A DNA stretch of 64,000 bases from Cryptomeria japonica (Eukaryota; Streptophyta; Pinopsida; Cupressales; Cupressaceae). Below, piece by piece: positions 48,264-62,620 of this stretch. The position numbers and the translations under genes were made by a program. The notes under the pieces were generated by a model. The model was not told where the DNA came from. It saw only the letters and a program-made list of their open reading frames with translations, and made no database searches. The stretch covers positions 549,102,488 through 549,166,487 of the forward strand of contig NC_081412.1 of assembly GCF_030272615.1 (NCBI RefSeq). The letters run 5' to 3'. Each line of letters starts with the position of its first letter. The stretch's first letter is position 1.

Positions 48264-51200
48264 ATTGGTATCAGAGCATTGGACTTCGGAAGAAAAGTTT
48301 AAAGGCACTTGAGTAAAAGATCCAAAGATGTATAAGAGGGATGCACCGAAGCTGAACAAGTCAAGTTTCTCTACGTGGCAGAAAAGGATGAACCTGCATC
48401 TATCAGGAGTTGGAGAATATGTTGTATACTATCTGGAGAATGATTTTGTTACACCAAGCACCTATCCATTGACAATGGAAGAGATAAAGGCAAAGCAAGA
48501 ACACATCCAAGCAATGATTGAAATAACATCTGCATTGACCGACTCAGAGTTTAATGACCTAGAAGGCTGCAATGATGCAAAGGCAATGTGGGATAAGCTC
48601 ATATTAGTATATGGAGGAGATGAACATGTTCAAAGAGAAAAAGTAGATAGTCTAAGAGGACAACTTGAATCCATGAGGATGAGTGAAGGTGAGAACATAA
48701 CTCAGTATAGTACAAGACTAAAGGAGATTGTCAATCAAATCAAAGGAGCAGGTGGAACTATTGAAGAAAAGGATATAACAAGTAAGTTGTTAAGAACCCT
48801 TCTACCAGCTTATGCAATCCGAGTCTCTGCAATCAGTGAATTGAGGTTTGTACCTAATATGCCAGTTTCTTTAGATGCTACTATTGGTAAGCTACATGCA
48901 TTTGAGCTAAGTAACTTTGATAACAGTGGATCTTCGGTAAATAAAGTTGAATCTGCATTTAGTTCTTTTCATCTTGATGAATCTAATGATTACAATGAAA
49001 TAAAGTATAAGTACTGTGAAGGAGATCATAGTGGAGCAAGTGAAAGATTTTGTAAGAACATGGAAGAAGTACACAAACTGTATGAGGAAATAAGAAAGCA
49101 AGAAGAGTTTGAAGCACTATTAGCCAAAAGGTTACCGAGAGGCAAACGTAAGTATAAAGGAAAACTACCTTTGAAATGTTTCAATTGTGATAAAATAGGA
49201 CATATAGCATCGAACTGTCCTAGCAAAGATTCTACTGAAAAGAGATATTACCAAGATGATAGACAAAAAGACAATCATTACAGAGGACATCGAGACTTCA
49301 GAAGAAGAGATAGAAAGACATGCTTAATAGCAGATGAGGAATCCAATGATGATAAATCAGATGACACTGATACAGAGGAAGTAGTTTATGTGGCTATCAA
49401 AGATGGATCAAATGAAGAAAAGTATGAAGAAAAAGCCCTAATATCTCACATAAACACTAATGATTCTTGGATCATAGATAGTGGATGCTCACATCATATG
49501 AAAGGAGATAAACACAAGTTTGTTATGTTAGAAGATTATGATGGAGGCTATGTAAGATTTGGTAATGATGCACCATGTCCGGTGAAAGGTAAAGGATCCA
49601 TAACACTTCTTGACAATGCTAAATGTAATGATGTTTATTGGGTTGAAGGTTTGAAATACAATTTGTTGAGTGTAGCACAACTAAACAACATAGGTTACCG
49701 AATAGAATTTCAGAAAGGAATTGTCAAAGTTCATAACAAGAATGGAAAGTTAGCTGCTACTAGGACACAAACAGAAGGTAATACATTTCATCTTGACTCA
49801 ACTTGGACTAAATGTCTTTATGAAAAGATAGATGATACCTGGTTATGGCATAAAAGGTTTTGTCATGTAAATTTTGATAACCTGATCAAAATAAGCAAGA
49901 AGTACCGAGTAAGGGGTCTAACGAGTCTTGAAAAACCTGAGAATGCTATGTGTTGAGGATGCCATATGGGTAAGATGACAAGATCAAGCTTTACAAGTAA
50001 GTCTTACACTTCTAAGGGAATTTTAGATCTTGTGCACACTGATCTTTGTGGTCCTATGAAAGTTCAAAGTTATTATTGTGATAAATATTTCATATTATTT
50101 GTGGATGACTATTCAAGGATGATGTCAGTAATGTTTTAAAAGATAAATTAGAAGATTTTCAAATGTTAAAATGGTACAAGGCAAGAGTTGAAAATGAAAC
50201 AGGAAGACAATTGAAATGTCTTAGATCAGATAGAGGAGGAGAGTTCACATCTGATGAATTCAACTTATTTTGCAATGATCATGGTATTAAAAGACAAGTC
50301 TCTGCACCGACAACTCCACAGCAAAATGGAATAGCTAAGAGAAGAAATAGATCTATTGTGGATTGTGCTAGAACACTGATGATTGAAAAGAAAGTGCCAC
50401 AAACATTTTGGAGAGAAGCAATAAGCACTACAGTTTACACCCTGAACCGAGTACAATTGAAGAATGGTACTTTGAAGACACCATATGAAATCTGGTATGA
50501 CAAGAAACCTAATGTAAGTTATTTTAAAATCTTTGGAAGTAGATGCTATGTTTACAAAGATGATAGAAATGGCAAGTTTGATCAGAAAAGTGAAGAAGGA
50601 ACATTTCTAGGTTATTCTTCCAAAAGAAAAGCATTTAAATGTCTAATCAAATCATCTAAAAAAATAGTAGAAAGTGCAAATGTGAAAATTGATGAATTTG
50701 CAGAAAGAAATGATGAAGGAAATTCCAAGGAACTAGAAGACTATGATGAATTTGTCTATGTTCAACCGACAAGTCTTACAGAGAAAACTGTTGAAGAAAA
50801 TGAAGAGAATATCCAGTTACCGAGTGATGAAGAAGATCATACAGAGCCTATCGAGCCTATATTAGCCAAGTATGTTAGAAGACATCATGCACCAAGTCAG
50901 ATTATAGGAGATAAGGATGATCCAGTGATGACAAGCAACAAACTGAGATAGAACACATGTCTAATATCTGAATTTGAACCAAGAATAGTGAAAGATGCAT
51001 TTAACAGTGAAGATTGGATAAATGCTATGACAGAAGAGATTGATCAAATCAAGAAGGATGACACATGGACACTAATCCCAAGACCGAAGGACAAAAATGT
51101 AATCAGTACAATGTGGATTTTCAGAAACAAGCTAAATGAAAAAGGAGAGGTCATTCAAAACAAAGCAAGACTAGTTTGCAAAGGCTATGCTCAAGAAGAA

Positions 51201-52936
51201 GGAATTGATTATGGTGAAAATTTTGTACCTGTTGCTAGACTTGAAGGAGTAAGAACATTGTTGGAATATGTTGCTTTCAAAAATTTCAAGGTATATCAAA
51301 TGGATGTCAAATCTACATTTCTGAATGGAAGATTAGAAGAAGAAGTTTTTATTGAACAACCTGAAGGATTTGTTGAAGACAAGAATAAAGATCAGGTATG
51401 TAAATTGAACAAAACTTTATATGGCTTGAAATAAGAACCTAAAGTATGGTATGAAAGATTGCACTCTTATTTGATTTAGATTGGTTCTATAAGGACAAGT
51501 GAGAATTGCAATATGTACATGAAGAATGATGAAAATGGAATACTGATCTCAGCCATATTTGTTGATGATATTATATTTTGTGGAAATGACTCTCTATGTA
51601 AGAACTTTGGAAATGAAATGAGCAAAGAATTTGAGATGTCATTAATCGGTGAGATAAAGTATTTTATAGGTTTACAAATACTGCAAATGAAAAATGAGAT
51701 TTTCATTACTCAATCCAAGTACATAAAGGAAATCTTGAAGAAATTTGGAATGGAGGATTCAAAACCAGTAAGTACTCCTATGACTACCAACTGTAAATTA
51801 TCAAAGAATGATGAATCTACATCTGTTGATGAGACACTTTACCGATCCATGATTGGAAAGCTACAATATGTTGTTCCCAATAGACTAGACATAGCAAATG
51901 CAGTAGCTATAGTTGCAAGATTCTCTACAGATCCTAAGGAAACACACATGACAACAATCAAAAGAATTTTTAGATACTTGAAAGGCACCGAGGATTATCG
52001 CTTAGTATATCAGAAAGGAAATGCTTTTGATTTAAAAGTTTATACTGATGCTGATTGGGCAGGCAACATTGATGACAAAAAAGCACAAGTGGAGGAGCTT
52101 TCTTTTTAGGAGAAAGACTAGTGAGTTGGCTTAGCAAGAAACAAAGATGTGTTTCACAGTCAAAAGCAGAAGCTGAATACGTTGTTACAACATTGAATTT
52201 TACCAACATTGCATGGATCAAACAACTGTTGGAAGGTATAAATGAGAAAGTCACCGAGTCAGTAACTATATTTTGTGACAATACTAGTGCCATTAACATT
52301 TCAAAGAATCATGTTATGCACTCTAAGACAAAGCACATCTCTGTCAAATATCATTATCTTAGAGAAGAAGCTCAAGAGAAGAAAGTGGTGTTGGAGTATG
52401 TTAGCACAAAGGAACAAAAAGCAGATATCTTCACCAAGCCACTACCAAGGGACACTTTTGAATATCTCAGAAGTAAGTTAGGGGTCCTATCCCTATCTTC
52501 TACTCACTGATCGAGTTCGGTGAAAACATCAATCGGATGACTCTATCGAATATCTTTTAGGAGTTGATGCTAACTTACACACTTTAGGATGTTTTCTAAA
52601 GGTGTACAGGAAATATTGCAGGAAATATTATAGGAAACAATATAGGGAACAAGAATTGAAGACAAAATGCTCTGACCAAGGCTGAATTGACACCTTACAG
52701 CAGGAATTCACTTCATACAGGAAGAAATTATGTTTTAGTTCTTTACTTTTTGGAATTGTTGTCAAAGGGGGAGAAAACTGAGAAAGGGGAGAAGGCTGAA
52801 AAAACAGGAGAAGTCTAATGTATGGGGGAGAAGTTCAATGACAGCAAGAGAGCATTTCAGTATTTCAGAATCATAGCAATCCGAATCTTTTAAGGTCAAA
52901 TCAATTGGTTTTTCCATCAATGCCAAAGGGGGAGAT

Positions 52937-54472
52937 TGTTAGCATTTGGCATTATAATAGACAATGCAAGATTGTTGACATTTCAATAAGGATATTGAGA
53001 AGGTTGTTGATGATTATGGATATAACTAATTAAGGATGTTTACTATCTTAATATTATTATTTTGTCATTGATGTCAAGAAATTGATTTTCTAATTCAATA
53101 TAATGTTGCCATATCTTGAGGAGTATGATTAGAAGAATATAAAGATGTTAGTAAATGATATAGGAAAGATTATGATGAATAAGAGGATGAATAAGGTATT
53201 CAATGGGCAACTATTACCGAGTCAGACAATGATGAGATCATGATGTTTAGATTGTTTTAACATCATACATATGTTATAAATTGTAAGGTTAATACTATAC
53301 TATGTTACCAAGCTAGTCGGTAAAACCCTAAGGAACCTAGTCAGTAAACCCTAAGGCTATCACTATCGGTTAATGAAGGCAGAATGTCTACCGAGTGAAC
53401 TTTAGTATTTACCGAGTTGTAACTGAGTTGTAACCAAGCTGTAATAGAATGCATTAAATGGTTACATGCATTATTTAATGAAGGAAGCTGATGAGCTGGA
53501 ACTGATTAAATGATTGGTATGCTGTAAATATAGTTTGTTAAGAATCTATGGCTAAGGAAGATCGGCAGGAAGATGTACAGTTCAGATTGAACAACAATAC
53601 CCTAGCACAAGTTCCAAGAAATATATGCAAGTTCCAAGGCGAGGTAAAATGTTTTCAGATCGAAAGATGCATTGAACCTGGTCAAGCATGAAGATCTGAT
53701 GACTATGATTGATCATGGGAAATGTGATCAAGGAGATTAAGTGGTTAGCTAATTGTTTATAAATAGGGAATTGTTGATAAACAATGTATGCGGGCAAGTC
53801 TATGCACAGGGATGCTACATAGTGATTACCAAGCACAGAAGCTTGAAGACCTGTTTGAATAATAGAGTATAGAAGCCCAGCAGATGGACAAGATTAGTTC
53901 TATATCTAGATTGTATTGAACAAATAAGAATCTGCTTTAGCATTTTAGATGTGAAGTTGCAGATAGATTTTTATTACTGTTATTTTGTGAAAGTGACAGA
54001 AAATCTCTTAATCGAGTGGACTTAATAGTCTTATTTGTAAAACCCTCTAGCAAGGTGACATTCTGATTGAGTGTTTGAAATCCTCTAACAAGGTCACTTC
54101 TAACAAGGTGAAGATCCTAATAGATCTGAGGGAAATCCCTTAACTAGGTCACATCTAGCAATGTGTTTGTAATCTTTAATAGGATTTTCTTTTAACCGAG
54201 CATACTCTAGAAGAGTATATTTCTTAGTTGGTCCGAAATCCCACAGTGGTTTTTCCCTATTTGGGTTTCCATGTTAAATCTGGTGTTATGAGGTTTATGA
54301 TGTTTATATGCTTTTGAGTTTGTATGTTTAACAGTTTTGGTTATATTATTGAAGTATATGTTACCGAGGTTGAATCTGATGTTTTTATGGAAGATTAAGT
54401 TTGTATGATTCACCCCCCCTCTCATCTTGTTGGGTAGTGGATCTGTACTTATACTAAGTATCAGAACTATCA
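52937..54472 (+). repeat. 3' LTR of the plus-strand Sirevirus-like element
   Basis: 1536 bp, directly after the purine tract caaagggggaga and followed by GCTTA. Confidence 0.94.
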
Positions 54473-54477
54473 GCTTA

Positions 54478-56580
54478 TACCTTCAAGTGAAATAGAAAGA
54501 AGAATAAGTAGTGTTGTAAATTGTAACGAGTCCAATTTACACCCCATGTTTGTACTCCTACATTGGAATGTCCTTTCTCCATTCCCTCTCTAGGTTTTTT
54601 GGGGTCCTCATTTCCAATCCTAATGTCATGAACACCATAGAATGGGTCCCATCCTAGAGGTCTCTCCCCCATCTCTCTTTGTGTCAGTCCTATTTGTTGG
54701 AGGACTAGGGTGTGGAGCACCTTGATCTAGACTAGGATGTCCAGAAATACCTTAGTCCACCTTAAGCAGTCCCCAATTTGAAATGGGGCAGGCCCTTTAT
54801 TTCCCTAATTTATTTCGATCTTTGTGGCTACACTTGACCATTGGAGGTTGGCCTAATCAGTAAATTACCTAGGGAAACCTATGTAAAGACATCCTATAAA
54901 ATTAGTTTGACATCCATAATCTATACCTAATATTTGTACATTCGTGAAGCATTCATCATCAAGAATTTTACAAAATTCAATACTACATTTTATCCTTCAA
55001 CCATCATGGAGCAAAAATTTACATCAATCTTCATGCAAGAATATGTATGCAATTAGGTTTGTCATGTTCATGTGTTTATCATGCCATTACATTAAACATT
55101 TGTGATGATATTCAAAGAGTGTGGCATCATCATAAATAATTGCATGTCTAAGGTATATCTCCTTAGCATTTATTTCAATATTCACATTATCTCATTCAAG
55201 GTGATTCCTAAACCAAGGTTTGACTTATAGAAAACCCCTATGCACAACCTGATTTGTTTTCTTTCTATGTGCAAAGAATAGGTACAGGAGATGTACTCAA
55301 GAATTATAGCAGAGTCATTAGTGATAAATAGGTTCTTCTTTTGATGGAGGAAAATTTGGAGGATCAGGGTGAATCGATATACTACTTGGTATTGAAAAAC
55401 TAGGTCAAACTTCTAAGAATAGTTTCTAAATATCTTATTTTTCCTAGATCTCAATTTGTGGCTCCATGGGATGTCTATAGCAATTTGTTTATAATAATTT
55501 AATTCAATCATTCTTTGTTTTACCCTAATTTCATAATTATCATTCAATCTTGAACTAGAAAGAGGGGGCAATACATAGCTAGTAAATCTAATTAGAATTT
55601 CAGCCCTTTCCTTATTTGGATGGTGGATAGATATATTATGATCACCCCTGTTTCAATGTAAGTGGCCCCCAAGGAAAGATTAATGGTATTACTATCCTAA
55701 TTAGTGAAATCCTAGTTTTTCCACCACTATAAATTTTGGTGAACTTGACTCCTTGCATGCTTATTTCTAATTTATCATCTCAGATATGATTTATAGCCAT
55801 TTAAACAATTAAATTTTTCACTCATAGATCATATTTGCAATTGAATTATATAAATTTGGTAATTAATTTCATAAAAACATTAATTTATTTTTATAAAATT
55901 GACTTGTGGGTTACATAATTTTTCATTTGTGTTTTCAAATATGATTTATTTCACAATGAAATTTACCAAATCTGATTTGTTTACCATTTTACATATGATT
56001 ATATTTCTTTCTAGTTACTATTATCAAATTCATGTGTTGGATAATGGTTTCTTTAACTTTACATTACTTCTTTTCATTCATAGTACTCTTGCATATTGCA
56101 TATTTAGTATATTTGAAGATATTTCCTTTACACAAATCATATCTCAAAGTTTTCATCCATGTTGTATGTTGTTTCATGATGACATTTTTAAGAACATGCA
56201 TTACAAGTGTAGATCACATGAAAGCTATCGTAGATAATGATAATCCTAGAGATAGCATTGAAAAAGCTAACACTTGTACCTCTCCTAGGGCATCTAATGC
56301 GAATAAGGAAAGAATCACCTATCAATGATATCTCCAATGGAGGGAAGGCATTGAAGAGAAAATGTGACACAATCCTATTCTCATGTGCATATCCTAGTAC
56401 AAGGGGATCAAGATCAAAATGCTGGTATCTCAATCACCTTAGATCCTAATTCTCCTAGAGCTCATCTCAATCATCAACATATTTGTAGAGAAGATGTTGT
56501 TATGCATTTTATTCATGATCTATCTCCTCACATAACATTAAGAAAAGATGAAGCATAACATAATAAGGACCCTCCTTCCT
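54478..56580. other. Unassigned repeat-like sequence
   Basis: Low-complexity AT-rich stretches and short open frames. Blocks such as 54590-54720 look LTR- or leader-like, but I find no paired ends or recognisable domain. Confidence 0.35.
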
Positions 56581-56597
56581 AATCAACCAAAGAGGAT

Positions 56598-56917
56598 ATG
56601 AATGGTGCTACTAAGGAGAACCCAAGGGTCTCAGGCATTGGATTTGTTTTATGTAATCATGAGAATATGATTTTGGGTGAAAGGGTTGCTATAATTACAG
56701 ATGGTTCAAATAACATAGTAGAGGCTTTAGCTTTGGTCTTTGGTCTATGGTTGATGTTCAAAATTTTTGACAAATATAGTATTTTGCATTTCGTTATAGA
56801 GGTTAATTTGTGGTTTGATGCCCTGACAAACAAAGGATGTTGTCTTGATAAAGGAGATGTTTTCTTCATCGATATTTTAGCTAGGGCAGAAACTAACATT
56901 TCCATGATCTTAATATA
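56598..56917 (+). pseudogene. RNase H-like retroelement fragment
   Basis: Residues NGATKENPRVSGIGFVLC, then GSNNIVEALALVFGLWLM, match the start and helix A of plant retroelement RNase H ('DGASRGNPGxxGIGxVI...NNxAEAxALxxGL'). The frame also covers HFVIEVNLWFDALTNKG, where the third catalytic acid (GDS) would lie. The fragment could come from a LINE or from the extra RNase H of a Gypsy/Tat element; nothing around it decides. It is degenerate. Confidence 0.5.
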
Positions 56918-56929
56918 AGACATGGTGTA

Positions 56930-57800
56930 GTATTTAGTATTTTTGCAAGCTTCTATATTCTCTTTTCAGTAATGTCCTTCATGGGCATTAGGTTTGATGG
57001 CTTTGTGTTGAGATGATGTCTTCCTTGCCACTTTTTGTTCATTTGTGGTTTGGCCTCATCATGTTCTAGGAGTGTAGATACAAAGATGTACACTTGATTT
57101 GTTGCCACTTCTTCTTATATTGCCTTTGCAGAGTATACAAGTGTAGGCTCTATGTTTTCCCCTTGTGCCAATCATGTTAAAAAATATGTGGAGGGGCAGT
57201 ATCTATCAATGTAGGGTCATTTGGTTTGTATCTCACCCTATTTTTCTCCTTCTTACCTCACCCAAGTATGACCATTACCCTTTGGGAAGATGTGTTGGAA
57301 TTTTGTATTACCTCCTCTTAGTTTGTAATCTATTTTGGAACCGAGAGAATTTCCCTGTAGTGCAACTGGATTTCTTTATCTGAGTTATGGTTTTTTCCAT
57401 TGCATCAATTGGTGTTTATCTTTGTTTAATGTTGTGAGTGGGTAGATTCTATTTCCCATTTTGCGTCTCCTGGCAGCTATTATATAATGATCCTTTCTAG
57501 AATATTTTTCTTGTTGGTGATGTTGCAATCAAATCTTTCGGCTTCAAGGAATTCTTCAAGCTAAGTGGTTTTGTCTATCAGCAAATCAATATTTATTTTT
57601 CTTTCAAATTCTTAGTTGCAGTAGCTATGACATTGTTATGTACATCTCAGATTTTGGCTATTGCTTCTAGTTTGAGTTGTTGAGGTTAAATATTTTCTTC
57701 AAAATGTAAAGTTTTCTCCAGCATCTAGTCAATAGGGACTTCGTTCTCATTTGAAATCCTATGAAAAACTATATAAGTGATTCTTTCACTAGGACATAAT
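56930..57800. other. No feature recognised
   Basis: Short open frames without family resemblance between the RNase H fragment and the next LTR. Confidence 0.45.
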
Positions 57801-57892
57801 ATGTTAGGTTCCCTCTATTGGCATTTGATCATTTGATCTTAACCGGTAATTATTTGTTTGTTTGATGTAACCGGTACATGTTTTATTAGATT

Positions 57893-59139
57893 TGTTATAC
57901 AGTTCAAATATCTTGAAGACAACTGAGAGGGGGGTGGGTGAATCAGTTGTCACTAGATTACCAGAACCTCAAAAAATTAAAACATTATTACCGGAACACA
58001 TAAGACCAATATCGGAATATATAAAATAATTATCGAAATAGCAGATATATCAATTAAGCACAACCAAGAAATAGAGAATAAATACCATCCACATGACACC
58101 AATATTTGTACATGGAAAACAAGGTAAATGGAAAAACTACAGTGGAAATCCTACCCACAGTTAGATAATACTTCTGCAGTAAGGATGTGAATACAAAATG
58201 AGGGGCCTGCACTTGAAGGAAGGCCAACAACCTAGAGAACACTTCTCATTACAAAATGCATCTCATTGACTACATAAAAATACAGACTGCAATCCAAAAG
58301 GAAGAATGAACTGCAATGATAGCATCTGCTATGCCTAAGTATAGTTCCAATCAAGATCAATACTAGAGAACTTAATCCTCTTACATAAACCCAACTCTAT
58401 CACCAATGATCGATCAAATCTTCTGCATGAATGATTAATAAATTATTCGCTCACATACATCCTTTTTCATTCCATTACATGTGATCTACAATGAGATCTT
58501 ACATATATATATACAAAACCTCGATCATAAACAATAAGGTCGAGCACTAGACAATAAAATAATTATTTAATTACAAAAGATGTTGGCCTAAGACCAAATA
58601 ATAATACCCAATCCATAAGACATCCTAGAAACACATCAACAAGACCAATCAACACGTTACATTAAGTCGGTCCATAACCTAGATAGTACTAGGCCCGATT
58701 TAGGTCAACACATGCTAAAGAAATGATCCCAATCAGCCAAGTCATGAACATGATCACCATCAGCATCCTAAATTTCTACTAGAAGCTGCACCAACACCAC
58801 TTATGCATAACATCAAAGATATTCAACAAATCTCTATTGGTGAAACCCTCACCAAATCAACAAACCAAGCTAACCAGCACAAAAGAAAGTATCCAATCAC
58901 CAAATCAAAACCAACTGACTGAACATGTATTGAGTAACATCAATAGTAGATCTAAGCCAACTCCAAAAACCAAAGCATACCAAAGTATACTGGATCATCA
59001 TGATCTTACCAACCAGAAACCAAACATCCTATCGGGACCAAAAGGATATCGGTAAACAGCCAAAACATCTAGTGTTGACATCAATGACAAAATATCAATG
59101 CAACACATAATAAATCCAAGTGCAAAGAAATGCCAAATA
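57893..59139 (-). repeat. Remaining (3') LTR of the third Sirevirus-like element
   Basis: Contains 'gaggggggtgggtgaatcag', the counterpart of the 'attcaccccccctctca' block near the LTR end of the element at 46731. No partner LTR exists to fix the ends, and no target duplication was found. Confidence 0.55.
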
Positions 59140-62100
59140 AATCTCCCACACAAGAATATAGAAATGAAGTTTCATTCCACACTCTCCCTGTATATGATAT
59201 CTCAGTTAAGTTCTACAAATGTCTCCCCCTAATGTATATAACCCTTAAGTTTTCACATGAATATATCTCCCCCTTTGACATCAATGCTATAGATCTGACA
59301 TAAATATCAAAGAAAACTCATAAACCATAGAATCACAAGACTAAATACCCCCCCTGAGTAGTAGCATTACCACATCAATCCAGGGTGAATAATATGTTTG
59401 ATAATACATATTATACTAATGCCAAAGAGCATCAATTAGTTTTCTTCCGGAGGGGCAGAAACCCCTAATCTATTTCTAATGTACTCAAATGATTCTTTAA
59501 GAAAATGTTTAGTGAAGATATTTGCAATATTCTCTAAGTTAGTGTTCACATAAGCGAATCTAACTTCATTTTCTTCCACCTTCTCCTTCAAAAATTTATA
59601 CTTGATAGATATGTTCGTTGTCTTGCAGTGAAATACCAGATTAGTTGATATGTCTATAGCAGTAGAGTTATCATAGTGAATAACTACCGGTCCATTGCAA
59701 TGCACTTTTATGTCCTTTAACATTTTCTTCATCCATAGAAATTATGTATAGTTAGTAGCAAGAGAAACATACTCAACTTTAGCATTAGATAGAGAAGTAC
59801 ATGACTGTTTCTTGCTAATCCATGAAACAAGTTTCTTTCCAAGAAAGAAAGCTCCACCGGAAGTACCTTTTTGGTCATCAACATCACCTACTTAATCTAT
59901 ATTTGTATATGCACATAAGGTAAAGTCATCATCTTTAGGGTACCACAAACCATATTCAAATGTACCTTGTAAGTATCTAAAAATCCTTTTCACTTCACTC
60001 TCATGATTTTCTCTAGGATCACTTTGATATCTTGATGCAATGAAAACAACATTCCCTATATCTAGTCTATTCTGAGTCAAATATAATAGACCTCCATCCA
60101 TAGAATTGTATCTTGTAGGATTTATCAAAATTGATTCATCGTTCCTTGTCAATTTCCCACTTGTAACCATAGGAGTACTTACTAGTTGAGAATATTCCAT
60201 ACCAAATTTCTTCAACATCTCTCTAGCATACTTAGTTTGACAGATGAAAATACCTATATCGGTCTGAGTAATATACAAACATTAGAAACTTTTTTATTTC
60301 CCCAATCATAGACATTTCAAATTCATTCTCCATATTTTTAGAAAATTTCATGCACAACTTATCTTCACCTCAAAAAATGATGTCATCAACAAAGACCTCA
60401 ATAATCACTATATCTCTTGTTATAACATCTATATGCTTTGCTTTCATTAAAATAACCAAGAAATATTCCTTTATCACATCTAGGATCAAACTTGCCAATG
60501 AAATCATCTCTCCTAATATAATATTTACTACCAAAGATTCTGAAATACTTAACTCTAGGCATATTTCTAAACCATAATTCATAAGGTGTCTTGTTGGTTT
60601 CTCCTTTGATATGAACTCTATTTAATGTATAAACTATTATGCCCATTGCTTCTCACCACTAGGTATGAGGTATATTAGCATTCATCATCATGGTTCTAGC
60701 ATCATCCAAGATAGTTTTGTTCTTCCTTTCCACAACTCCATTCTGCTGAGGTGTCTAGGGAGCAGAAAATTGTCTCCTTATACCATGCTTCTCAGAAAAG
60801 TTATTAAACTCACCAGATGTGAATTCTCCACCATGATCTAACATTAAGCACTTAATAATCAATCTTGTCTTAGTCTCAAGTTTAGCTTTAAAGATTTTAA
60901 AATTTTCAAAAGCCTCATATTTCTCGCTTAGAAAATTAACCCACATCATTCTAGAATAAGCATCAATGATTAGCATAAAATATCGATCACCTTGAAAACT
61001 TTTGATTCTAGCAGGGCCACACAAATCAGTATGAATAAGATGAAGAACATCATTGTATTTGTCTTGTATACTCTTAAAAGAGGTTCTGACTTGTTTTTCC
61101 ATTTGACATTCTTTACATACCATATTATAGGGCTTCACAATTTTAGGTATATCTCTAACTGCCTTAGTTGAACTGATCTTTACCATGAAATCAAAATTTA
61201 CATGACATAGCCTTTTATGCTAAAGCGAACTCTCATCAATTTGTGCAATCAAGCATGTCTTCTCACCGGAATTTAAATGAAATATATTACCTTTTTTCTG
61301 AGTACTAGTTGCAATCTCCAATCCAAATCTATTAATGATTTTGCATTTTCCATCCTTGAATTGTAATTGAAATCCCTTATCCACCAACTGTCCTACACTC
61401 AAAATATTATGCCTCAAACCTTCAACATAATAAACATTATCAATGTTGCGCTTACCATCTAATGATATAGTTCATTTTCCTTTGATCATGCATGCTTTGT
61501 CATCTCCAAATCTAACCAAACCGCCACCAAATTCTTGAAAAGATAGAAACTTCATTTTATCTCCAGTCATATGATGTGAACATCCACTGTCAATTACCCA
61601 TTTATCCTTATCTTCAATTTTAGCATAAAGGGCCTTTTCCTTAGGTACATCCTCTTCAAGTGATAGATCATCTTCCTTGATAGCCAGGAACCACTAGCAG
61701 AGTCTTGTGTCAGTTCATCATCAGAATCAGTTACACCTTCCTCATCCATAAAGTAACATGATTTATCTGTGTTTTCCTGTACTTATGATTGTTCTCATAT
61801 CTAGGGTTAGGCTTAAAAGATCTTCTAGCTCTTTATTCAAATCTTGAATTCCTTAGAGGACATCTAGATGCAAAATGACCTATCTTATTACATGCAAAAT
61901 ATTTGAATGGTGGTTTTCCTTCATACTTACTTCCTACCGGTCATTTAGGTACTCTTCTAGCAAATAGGGCTTCAAGTTGCTCAAGTTCTTCATCTACTCT
62001 TTTCATATCATCCAATTCCTTTGCATACAAAGCTTTCCAATTTTGCTTGTCGGTTGATAATGCAAATGCATGAAAAGTAGGTTCAAACTTCACATCTCTA

Positions 62101-62608
62101 GAAGGTCCAAATTATTTAAGTTCAAAAGTAGATAATTTCCCAACCAAGATATCCCTATTGATTGAAGTATTAGCCATTGTTATCAATTCATTAATTGAAG
62201 TAGCATTCATCTTATAAGTCGGTGGTAAAGCTCTTAGAACTTTAGAAACTATTTCATCTGCACTCAAAGTTCCACCACAACATTGAATTCCCATCACAAT
62301 TTCATTTACCCTATCCATAAATGTAGTAATCCTTTCATCTTCTTACATCTTCAATTTTTTATATCTCACCTGGTAACCATGAAGTTTAGCAATCTTAACA
62401 GTGGGGTCACTTTCATTAAGAGTCTCCAACTTGTTCCATATAGCCTTTTCTGATGATTTGTCACTTAATCCCATTATTTGTTGATCAGAAAGTGCACACA
62501 AGAGGGCTTCTCTAGCTCTACAATCATTCTCAAGCTCCTTGTCCAAGTTTGTCGAAGGAGGATTTCCAGATGCTGAATTAAAAGGTGTAACACCATTAGA
62601 GAGTTTTT
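57893..62608 (-). mobile_element. Third Sirevirus-like Copia fossil, 5' end missing
   Basis: On the minus strand: gag remnants about 62580-62110 (DCRAREALLCALSDQQIM), knuckle region near 61880, protease-like region near 61590, GAG-pre-integrase about 61420-61220, integrase about 61190-60400, reverse transcriptase remnants about 60400-59890, RNase H about 59880-59440 (DNSTAIDIS near 59680). Repeated purine tracts follow (59266-59277, 59222-59230), then one LTR of about 1.25 kb (57893-59139, start uncertain and possibly 57802). The primer-binding site, first part of gag and 5' LTR are absent: the element ends where the hAT-like terminus begins at 62609. It is broken many times. Confidence 0.8.
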
Positions 62609-62620
62609 TAGTGGTGAATC

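Larger units (their letters stand above)
46731..54472 (+). mobile_element. Second full-length Sirevirus-like Copia element
   Basis: Bounded by GCTTA (46726-46730, 54473-54477). 5' LTR 46731-48263; primer-binding site tggtatcagagc 48266-48277; 3' LTR 52937-54472. Parts: gag from about 48328 with CCHC knuckle CFNCDKIGHIASNC near 49180; protease IIDSGCSHHM near 49475; GAG-pre-integrase near 49840; integrase about 50040-50700; reverse transcriptase about 51000-51900 with FVDDIIF near 51556; RNase H about 52040-52500. The 3' region has repeated purine tracts (about 52763-52775, 52822-52832 and 52924-52935). The LTRs differ at about 5-6% in the first 320 bases by eye. It is the best preserved element here, with only a few breaks. 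Confidence 0.95.

Noticed and set aside
55899-56433. Overlapping hydrophobic frames as a small membrane protein
   Set aside because: AT-rich sequence gives Phe/Leu/Ile-rich frames by chance; no start context, homologue or neighbouring gene supports it.
58837-59055. Plus-strand Asn/Pro/Thr-rich frame
   Set aside because: Falls within the LTR of the third Sirevirus-like element; low-complexity chance frame.
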